A DNA stretch of 64,000 nucleotides. It comes from Fluoribacter gormanii. Its GTDB lineage: Bacteria > Pseudomonadota > Gammaproteobacteria > Legionellales > Legionellaceae. The stretch is taken from assembly GCF_900156395.1 (NCBI RefSeq), contig NZ_FTNL01000001.1, positions 237,207 to 301,206 of the forward strand, in the 5' to 3' direction. Positions 58,434 to 64,000 of the stretch are shown here, one piece after another; position 1 is the first letter of the stretch, and every line of letters starts with the position of its first letter. Below the pieces are notes generated by a model. The model ran no database searches and was not told the origin of the DNA. It worked only from the letters and a program-made list of their open reading frames with translations. The translations under genes were made by a program, and so were the position numbers.

Positions 58434-58599
58434 CTAGGGCGTGTTGACATTTGGTGTCACGGTCAAAAACCAAGCTAATTTGCGCAAATTTCAGCTTGAG
58501 TTCGTTAAATAGAGCTGGCTATTCGCCTCACTCAAGTTAAAATTTGCACTAAATTATCCCGATTTTTGACTCGCGCCCCCAAATGTCAACACGCCCTAG
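58434..58599. mobile_element. 166-bp MITE-like palindromic element
   Basis: Perfect 21-bp terminal inverted repeats (58434-58454 and 58579-58599, starting CTAGGGCGTGTTGACATTTG) bound a 166-bp element. The arms continue with partial complementarity: GGTCAAAAACC at the left, GATTTTTGACTCGCG at the right. Inside is AATTTGCGCAAATT. It has no coding capacity. It fits a non-autonomous element or a mobile repeat; a clear target duplication is not visible. Confidence 0.75.
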
Positions 58600-58686
58600 G
58601 TTAGATGAGACAAAATAAGCTAAAGATTGAAAAAAACAAACCTAAGTGGTAAAATTTTAACCTTTTGGTAATCTTATAGGCCACAT

Positions 58687-59823
58687 ATGAATTATTTTTT
58701 TTCATTATTACTCACTTTGTTTTACTCCGCGAGCTGTTTCGGTGGTATTGCAACCGAAGTAAGTTTACGCGATAAAATTGGCCAAATGCTTCTTGTTGGT
58801 TTTGATGGTAAAAAAATTAATGCCCAATCCCCAATAGTAAAAAAAATAGAGGAAAATAATATTGGCGGCGTCATATTATTTGATTACAACTACCATACAA
58901 AAACGTTTGACAAAAATATTGAAACCCCAGAACAAGTAAAAAAACTGAATCATGAACTCCAATATTTTGCTGAACAAGGTAATTTAAAACATCATCGAAT
59001 ACAATTACCTCTTTTAGTTTCGATAGATTACGAAGGTGGGCAAGTCAATCGTTTAGGGGAACAATATGGATTTCCTCCGACTTTATCAGCAGCTGAAGTC
59101 GGCAAAAGAAGCGCTAAAGAAGCAGAAACTACTGCTGAATCTATGGCTCACACTCTAAAAACGGCAGAATTTAACTTAGACTTTGCTCCAGGACTGGATG
59201 TAAATGTTAACCCTGATAATCCAGTTATTGGAAAAAAAGAGCGAAGTTTTTCAAGGGCTCCCAAGCAAGTCATACGCTATGCGAGCATTTATACCCATCA
59301 TTTCTTAAATCAAAAAATTCAATGTGCTTATAAACACTTTCCTGGACATGGTAGCTCTACCAGAGACTCTCATCTGGGTTTTGTGGATGTTACAGATACT
59401 TGGCAAACTTACGAATTAGAACCATTTGAATTCTTACTGAACTCACCTGAGGCATGTGGTGTAGTTATGACTGCACATATTGTGAATCGTCAATTAGATC
59501 CATCCGGATTGCCAGCAACTCTATCCCATAAAGTTTTAACTGATCTTCTGAGGAATCAGCTCCATTTCCGAGGGGTTATTATCACTGATGATATGCAAAT
59601 GAAGGCGATTAGCGATAGTTATGGGCTTGAACAAGCTTTAGTATTGGCTATCAATGCTGGAGCAGATATGCTGATGTTTGGTAATAATTTATCTGTTCCA
59701 ACACAAGATCCAGTTCAAGTCATTAATATAATTGAAGCCAAAGTTCAATCTGGAGAAATCAACCAGGAACGAATCAATGAAGCCTATCAGCACATAGTAA
59801 CTTTAAAAAAATCATTAAACTAA
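58687..59823 (+). CDS. Secreted family 3 glycoside hydrolase (NagZ-like beta-N-acetylhexosaminidase)
   Basis: 378 residues with a signal peptide (YFFSLLLTLFYSASCFG). GH3 features: GQMLLVGFDG, GGVILFDYNY, VSIDYEGGQVNRLG, the KHFPGHGSS loop (216-224) with the catalytic-type His, and IITDDMQMKAIS with the nucleophile Asp (301-302). A NagZ-type enzyme removes N-acetylglucosamine from muropeptides. The signal peptide points to periplasmic or extracellular action, unlike the cytoplasmic NagZ of E. coli. Confidence 0.9.
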   Translation: MNYFFSLLLTLFYSASCFGGIATEVSLRDKIGQMLLVGFDGKKINAQSPIVKKIEENNIGGVILFDYNYHTKTFDKNIETPEQVKKLNHELQYFAEQGNLKHHRIQLPLLVSIDYEGGQVNRLGEQYGFPPTLSAAEVGKRSAKEAETTAESMAHTLKTAEFNLDFAPGLDVNVNPDNPVIGKKERSFSRAPKQVIRYASIYTHHFLNQKIQCAYKHFPGHGSSTRDSHLGFVDVTDTWQTYELEPFEFLLNSPEACGVVMTAHIVNRQLDPSGLPATLSHKVLTDLLRNQLHFRGVIITDDMQMKAISDSYGLEQALVLAINAGADMLMFGNNLSVPTQDPVQVINIIEAKVQSGEINQERINEAYQHIVTLKKSLN

Positions 59824-59959
59824 ATAGACGATTATTGCTGCAAAGTAAGTCTAGGTGCAGTGAATTAAAAATTAGAGGCAAGACTTCTAAATTTAGCCTC
59901 ACTGTAATCGTTCAGGGGTTATGATTGAATCTTGGGGAATAGTTGGATTTGAGCGCTGG

Positions 59960-60033
59960 TTGCGCAAAAATGAGGATGGGAAACGTAGCATACATTGAGT
60001 ATGCGAGGCTTCCGAAGCGTTATTTTCGCGCAA
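59960..60033. repeat. Structured palindromic repeat with nested hairpins
   Basis: TTGCGCAAAAATGA (59960-59973) and TTATTTTCGCGCAA (60020-60033) form imperfect outer arms; GCATAC (59988-59993) and GTATGC (59999-60004) form an inner hairpin, with GGAA/TTCC between. It lies in the 280-base stretch between the GH3 gene and the secreted protein at 60105; I saw no other feature there. Confidence 0.5.
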
Positions 60034-60104
60034 AATACACCAAATTAATCCAGCCAGTGAATAGAGCTTGAACTTACGCCTCACCGATGGATCGATTAAA
60101 TCAT

Positions 60105-60542
60105 TTAACTGACACGATTAAATTTAATCGCGACATCGACATCCATGCCTGGAGAAACAGTAAGCTTTCCGTTCGCACTCCCTGAGTTTTTTGAAAAAAC
60201 ACCATTCAAGTTACCGTATTCTGTTTTAATAGTCACTGTTCCATTAACACAAATCCCACGCAGTTTCGTGGTATTATGGCTTGGACAAAGAACACTTCCT
60301 GAACGTTTGTCTGCATTGACCTCAATGGCAAAATAGCCAGCACTATCCAAAGCACCTACGGTTCCTGATCCATTATAGACACATTCCCCTATCAACCAAT
60401 TTGAAGCCTTACCTGATCCGGCCCAATTTCCAGGAACATCTTCACACTTACTTGAACCAGAATAAAAAGTAAAATCAGCATGCGATATGCTTGCAATGGT
60501 CAGGGCGACAGCTGTAAATCCAATGAGTATTTTTTGTTTCAT
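60105..60542 (-). CDS. Secreted hypothetical protein with four cysteines
   Basis: 145 residues with a signal peptide ending in ASISHA/D. The mature chain is beta-rich, with two cysteine pairs (SSKCEDVPGNWAGSGKASNWLIGECVYNG and VLCPSHNTTKLRGICVNG) and Gly/Ser/Asn-rich turns. It resembles small secreted beta-sandwich proteins. I do not recognise a family. Single gene, function unknown. Confidence 0.75.
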   Translation of the reverse strand: MKQKILIGFTAVALTIASISHADFTFYSGSSKCEDVPGNWAGSGKASNWLIGECVYNGSGTVGALDSAGYFAIEVNADKRSGSVLCPSHNTTKLRGICVNGTVTIKTEYGNLNGVFSKNSGSANGKLTVSPGMDVDVAIKFNRVS

Positions 60543-60728
60543 TTATCATCCTTAAAGAAATTAAGCCATACAAACACAAATGTTTGCTGCTGGTTGAACT
60601 CGAAATGTATTATTACGTTATAAAATTACTAGTGCAATCGAAAAAAATCAGAATGAAAAATAAATTCCACGAGCAACTTGAGATGTTAACGCTCGAGTAA
60701 CTATGCCCCTGTATCCAACATGCTGGCT

Positions 60729-62192
60729 TCATGCTTTTGCATTAGGAAGTTGGGTGCGTGGCAATGAACATTCATACACATACAAGTACATAGGCTTGGT
60801 CAATTTGTGAATTACTGGAATAATCTTATGGTGAGATACTGTTGCCACCGATTGGCATTGATTAAAAAATTGCTCTGGGCATTGCTTTGTATCTCTAAAA
60901 TCAAAATAGGTTATTTTATCAATTTTCCCCTTGGATAGTGCCTGTAAAAAAGCATTGTCCCAGTATTGATATTGGTTAATATCGCCGCAAGGAATTGCGT
61001 GAACAGATTCATTGGGCATAAAGAAATTCAATGCGGCTGCATTAGTATAATATCCAGCAACGACAGGCTGTCCTTTTTTAATGATTTCTGGTTCTCTAAT
61101 CGCTTTTTGTAGTACCGTATAAGCCTTACCTTTTTTCATATATGTTGCGATTGGCCATGAATTGGCAAGGATCATCACGAGGCTAAAGACTAAAAAAACT
61201 GGATAACAGATCTTAAAAAATCGGTGGTACTTATATTTTGTGATGCAATACCCTGTTGCTAATGCGATGTTCATTCCTAATGGCGCCAAGTAAATCACAC
61301 GGGCACTACCGCCCAAGAGGGTTGATATGAACCAAAAGAATAGCCCTAAAAATAATAGCGCATAAGTCAGTTCCAAAACGGGGTTATTGGTCGTGCTTTG
61401 GTTTTTCCGATACTTGAACCATCCAAATACAGCCAAAAATAGAAAAACCGAATAATTAATTACTAATGAACTTATCAGCTCCAAGAGACTATGGGATATG
61501 GTGGTATGATTTTGCGTTTGACTATGAAAATTTAATAAATAAGTAATTGAAATCCAATCGTGCTTGATATTCCAATAGATAACAGGAGAAATCATTAAAA
61601 TAATTATGAGGCAGGCCAAGTAAAAATGTACACTTTTAAAAAGTTGCCGCTGTTTAGAAAAAATAACATACAGAAAAAGCCCCATCACACTCACAACAGC
61701 AGTATATTTAGATAAAATCATTGAGCCAATAAACAAAGCACAGAGGTATACATCAAGAATGCGTTTGTATGAAATGTAACGTGCAAAAAAATAAAACGAC
61801 AGAATTGTAAATAAATTCAAGGGAGCATCGTATAAAACACGAACAAAAATACTTTCAGTGGTAGTAGGCAAAACGACCCATATCAGTGCGCTAATTAATC
61901 CTGTTTGCTGATTATTTAGGAGACAACCTGTTTTGTATATATAATAGGAACCTATAATCAGGCATAAAAAACCGATGATATTAATGGAAAAGAAGGTATC
62001 ACCAAAAATTGCCCGAGAACTATGGAAGAAATAGGCAATCATCGGTGGTCCATCAAAATAGGACCAAGCTAAATGCTTTCCCCAGGCGTAATAATAGAAA
62101 CTGGTAATAGTTGGAATAATGAAAAAAGTTGCCAGAAACAAAAAACCAATATAAATAACCAGAAAGGATTTTGTTGCTTTTTCATTCCACAT
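60729..62192 (-). CDS. GT39/ArnT-like membrane glycosyltransferase
   Basis: 487 residues with about 11-13 hydrophobic segments. The first loop FYYYAWGKHLAWSYFDGPPMIAYF matches the pattern of PMT/ArnT-type (family 39/83) transferases, which use polyprenyl-phosphate sugars and carry the acidic catalytic residue there (Asp in YFDGPP). A soluble periplasmic C-terminal part follows after residue about 345 (KGKAYTVLQKAIREPEIIKKGQPVVAGYY...). The acceptor is unknown; surface glycan or lipid A modification are possibilities. Confidence 0.8.
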   Translation of the reverse strand: MWNEKATKSFLVIYIGFLFLATFFIIPTITSFYYYAWGKHLAWSYFDGPPMIAYFFHSSRAIFGDTFFSINIIGFLCLIIGSYYIYKTGCLLNNQQTGLISALIWVVLPTTTESIFVRVLYDAPLNLFTILSFYFFARYISYKRILDVYLCALFIGSMILSKYTAVVSVMGLFLYVIFSKQRQLFKSVHFYLACLIIILMISPVIYWNIKHDWISITYLLNFHSQTQNHTTISHSLLELISSLVINYSVFLFLAVFGWFKYRKNQSTTNNPVLELTYALLFLGLFFWFISTLLGGSARVIYLAPLGMNIALATGYCITKYKYHRFFKICYPVFLVFSLVMILANSWPIATYMKKGKAYTVLQKAIREPEIIKKGQPVVAGYYTNAAALNFFMPNESVHAIPCGDINQYQYWDNAFLQALSKGKIDKITYFDFRDTKQCPEQFFNQCQSVATVSHHKIIPVIHKLTKPMYLYVYECSLPRTQLPNAKA

Positions 62193-62324
62193 AAATCACC
62201 GCGTTCCTTTTTTCATTAAATGATTGGAATCCTAATTAGGACCTTATGAAATCTCAAGTTTTTGATAAATTATTGAGTTTTATAATATCATAATAAACAT
62301 TTAATACGCATTAATAAGTGATTA

Positions 62325-62360
62325 TTGATGAGAAGATTAAAGTAATTATCTTCTCATCAA
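62325..62360. terminator. 13-bp perfect hairpin
   Basis: TTGATGAGAAGAT (62325-62337) pairs with ATCTTCTCATCAA (62348-62360) around a ten-base loop in the stretch between the two minus-strand genes. It is suitable as a terminator for the gene at 62394. Confidence 0.6.
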
Positions 62361-62393
62361 CTACCTTCATCCGCTCTTTCGGTATTATCCCCC

Positions 62394-63053
62394 TCACCTC
62401 CCCTCCTTAGTGGAGTTAGGTAAAATCTCTACAACATGCGCTAGCCATTTTTTATTATCAGCTCTAATAATAGTATTTGTGCGCCCATAGATAAAATCAT
62501 TTAAATTGCAATGGATTAGCGATGCCAACGCACTATTACATCTAATCTTATAATAAGTTCGATCGTGAGAAAGTATTTGCAATTGATACTTGGCTAGCAA
62601 TTTGCCAAAAGGGGTATTCGTATGCAGTATTTCTTCTATCATATTTTTGGGCAGCTCATTAAAGTTCATTGTGATAAAAGCCAACTCAACTACCGTCACT
62701 TCTTTTTTTGTTTGTGCTAAATCAGGCTGATTTCTCTCTTTATTACTATCAATAAACATGACTATGGCACGTTGATAAGTATTTTTACCTGGATCCTGTG
62801 CTGCAAAAATTGTTTTTATAATTGCACTGCGCTCATAATACTTTTCTATGCTTTTAGTCATTAAAGGTTGCGTTAATAACTCATTGTAGGGACTCGGTAA
62901 TTGAGAAAAATCTACCTTTGTGCCTATTTTATTGATTTCTGCAAGTTCATTTACCTTAAGCTTAATTTCTTTCGACTCAGGGGCTCCGTTAACTACAATA
63001 GCTTTAAAGAAAAGCACCGTGACTATGAGAGGAAAGAACAGATAGAGCTTCAT
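62394..63053 (-). CDS. Secreted hypothetical protein
   Basis: 219 residues from the ATG at 63053, which has AAAGG five bases upstream; the frame begins earlier at 63083 without one. Signal peptide KLYLFFPLIVTVLFFKAIVVNGA. The mature chain is mixed alpha/beta: SPYNELLTQPLMTKSIEKYYERSAIIKTIFAAQDPGKNTYQRAIVMFID and HDRTYYKIRCNSALASLIHCNLNDFIYG with two Cys. It has no family that I recognise. Next to the AttH-like gene on the same strand, possibly with a related envelope role. Confidence 0.7.
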   Translation of the reverse strand: MKLYLFFPLIVTVLFFKAIVVNGAPESKEIKLKVNELAEINKIGTKVDFSQLPSPYNELLTQPLMTKSIEKYYERSAIIKTIFAAQDPGKNTYQRAIVMFIDSNKERNQPDLAQTKKEVTVVELAFITMNFNELPKNMIEEILHTNTPFGKLLAKYQLQILSHDRTYYKIRCNSALASLIHCNLNDFIYGRTNTIIRADNKKWLAHVVEILPNSTKEGR

Positions 63054-63120
63054 TATTGCCTTTATTAATAATCTCATTTGCACTCAGTCTTATATTGTTA
63101 GTAACCTCAAATTGACTTAT

Positions 63121-63905
63121 TCATCGCATGGGGTCTAATTTGAATCCACCTTCCTCCGCTCTTAACTTACTCTCAAAACTGGCGAGAACAGATAAGGTTG
63201 GATTATGGTACACAATTTCTGTGTAAGAAAAACCTGTAACTTCTTGCTGATTATAACTTCCTGATACCTCACAATATCCTTCCCAATAACCATGTTTTTC
63301 CTGCTCGGGAAAAACTGCAACATTAGTAAATGACAACCCAATGCTGGGTATATTGATCTTATATGTAGTGGGATAAAGAATTGATAATACCGGGTCAAGC
63401 CAATAATCTTCGCGAATCACCTCCATATCTTGATAAGAAATAAATCGCTTTTCGCCAGACGGTAGAATTAGGTTTGCCAAACCGCCAATTACATTATTGT
63501 CGTTAAAATTGAAAATAAGGAAAATGTTGGCCACAATTCCATTATTCAAGCGCACCCCAAACCATTCCCATCCATTTGAATCCAGATTGAAATCGCCCCA
63601 TTGATGATCCATCCAAGCATCACCGGGGTTCTGGTTAACTTGGTACGTCTTATCATTGAGTTTAAGCGTTCCCGTTGTTTTGAAGTGGGGTATGGAATAA
63701 TAATATGAATTGGTGTTATCAGCCATTGGCATTAGTCCATTTTCATTGATTAAGAAAAACGATGCTTGTGGCTCCAGAGTTAGATTAAATTTTAACACCG
63801 TATTCTTTTGGCGACCCTCTGCTTTCAGCAAATAAACCTCTTTTCCTTGTTGAACTTTTTTTTGTAAGCTGTAATCATTTTTTAAAATAATATTTAATTT
63901 GTCAG
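63121..63905 (-). pseudogene. AttH/CrtC-like gene truncated by IS insertion
   Basis: About 261 residues of reading frame remain. The AttH/hydroxyneurosporene-synthase (CrtC-like) lipocalin domain is clear: YYYSIPHFKTTGTLKLNDKTYQV, then GDAWMDHQWGDFNLDSNGWEWFGVRLNNG, the WMDH.WG hallmark, and SYTEIVYHNPTLSV at the end. The 5' part is missing: the first nine codons of the open frame (up to the GTG at 63933) are encoded by the IS end, and a TAA precedes them. The normal N-terminal half (signal peptide plus first lipocalin sheet) would lie beyond the IS. The function of the family is not settled. Confidence 0.8.
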
Positions 63906-64000
63906 TGGAGTTGCCCCTATAAAACCGGACCACTTAGCCAGCCAAAGCACTATTGATAAATTGTCTTGGTGCCATCATATTTAACCCTTTATGGGGCGCA
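63906..64000. mobile_element. End of an IS3-family insertion sequence (cut by window edge)
   Basis: The element starts at 63906 with TGGAGTTGCCCCTATAAAA, a terminal repeat of IS3-family type (TGG.. end, GCCCCTAT), and contains the last codons of its transposase (63934-63999). The remainder lies outside the window, so the target duplication cannot be checked. Confidence 0.75.
63934..63999 (-). CDS. Transposase OrfB, C-terminal end
   Basis: The last 21 codons (APHKGLNMMAPRQFINSALAG) on the minus strand, ending TAA at 63934-63936. The text has the RPH-x-LN-x-x-TP/AP pattern at the end of DDE-type IS3-family OrfB transposases (normally RPHxxLx..TPxxF). The upstream part is beyond the window. Confidence 0.7.
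   Translation of the reverse strand, partial: APHKGLNMMAPRQFINSALAG

Overview
The window looks like chromosomal DNA of a Legionella species. The AT-rich base composition, the DsbA2/Com1-type thiol oxidoreductase, two long coiled-coil proteins of Dot/Icm-effector style, a tandem CTTAAT element of PmrA type ahead of one of them, and dispersed palindromic repeats all fit. No species is claimed. Most genes are ordinary housekeeping genes. No CRISPR array, tRNA, rRNA or prophage was seen. One insertion sequence is cut by the right edge.

Layout. 1-9 kb: tail of an unknown protein, a PAS-GGDEF diguanylate cyclase, then msbA-lpxK and a lipocalin-like periplasmic gene (minus strand), a GNAT acetyltransferase, pyrD and a methyltransferase. 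9-19.4 kb: a leucine/isovalerate degradation run (isovaleryl-CoA dehydrogenase, thiolase, small membrane protein, methylcrotonyl-CoA carboxylase beta, methylglutaconyl-CoA hydratase, carboxylase alpha, HMG-CoA lyase, acetoacetyl-CoA synthetase) that can convert isovaleryl-CoA fully to acetyl-CoA. 19.5-22.2 kb: the metNIQ methionine ABC transporter. 22.3-23.9 kb: an effector candidate under a PmrA-like box. 24-34 kb: rsmJ, glyS-glyQ, dsbA2, uvrD, a proline-iminopeptidase-like gene without its nucleophile serine, dtd, mlaA. 34-37 kb: gshA-gshB and a small membrane protein/rhodanese pair. 37-42.3 kb: hypothetical gene, secreted PafA-like phosphatase, udk, fabI, a short repeat protein. 42.3-49.5 kb: pyrG-kdsA, ribD-ribBA, a BepA-like protease, yajQ. 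49.7-64 kb: accessory-like region with a coiled-coil membrane-anchored protein, MFS transporter, HSL-type esterase, acylphosphatase, thioesterase, a radical-SAM N-terminal fragment, small proteins, a degenerate ThiM paralogue, methyltransferase, GH3 glucosaminidase, GT39-like membrane protein, and an AttH/CrtC-like gene broken by an IS3-family element.

Most interesting points: the PmrA-type box before the coiled-coil gene at 22380; two enzyme relatives that have lost catalytic residues (Pip-like at 31672, ThiM-like at 56758); a D-aminoacyl-tRNA deacylase with a PQFT motif in place of SQFT; tandem terminator-like hairpins at 8660-8716 without an upstream plus-strand gene; a 166-bp MITE-like palindrome; and the IS junction at 63905/63906. 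Several starts were moved from non-ATG codons to internal ATG (or GTG) codons with better ribosome binding sites. I found no convincing multi-gene undescribed system. All family assignments come from motif reading, not from database searches.
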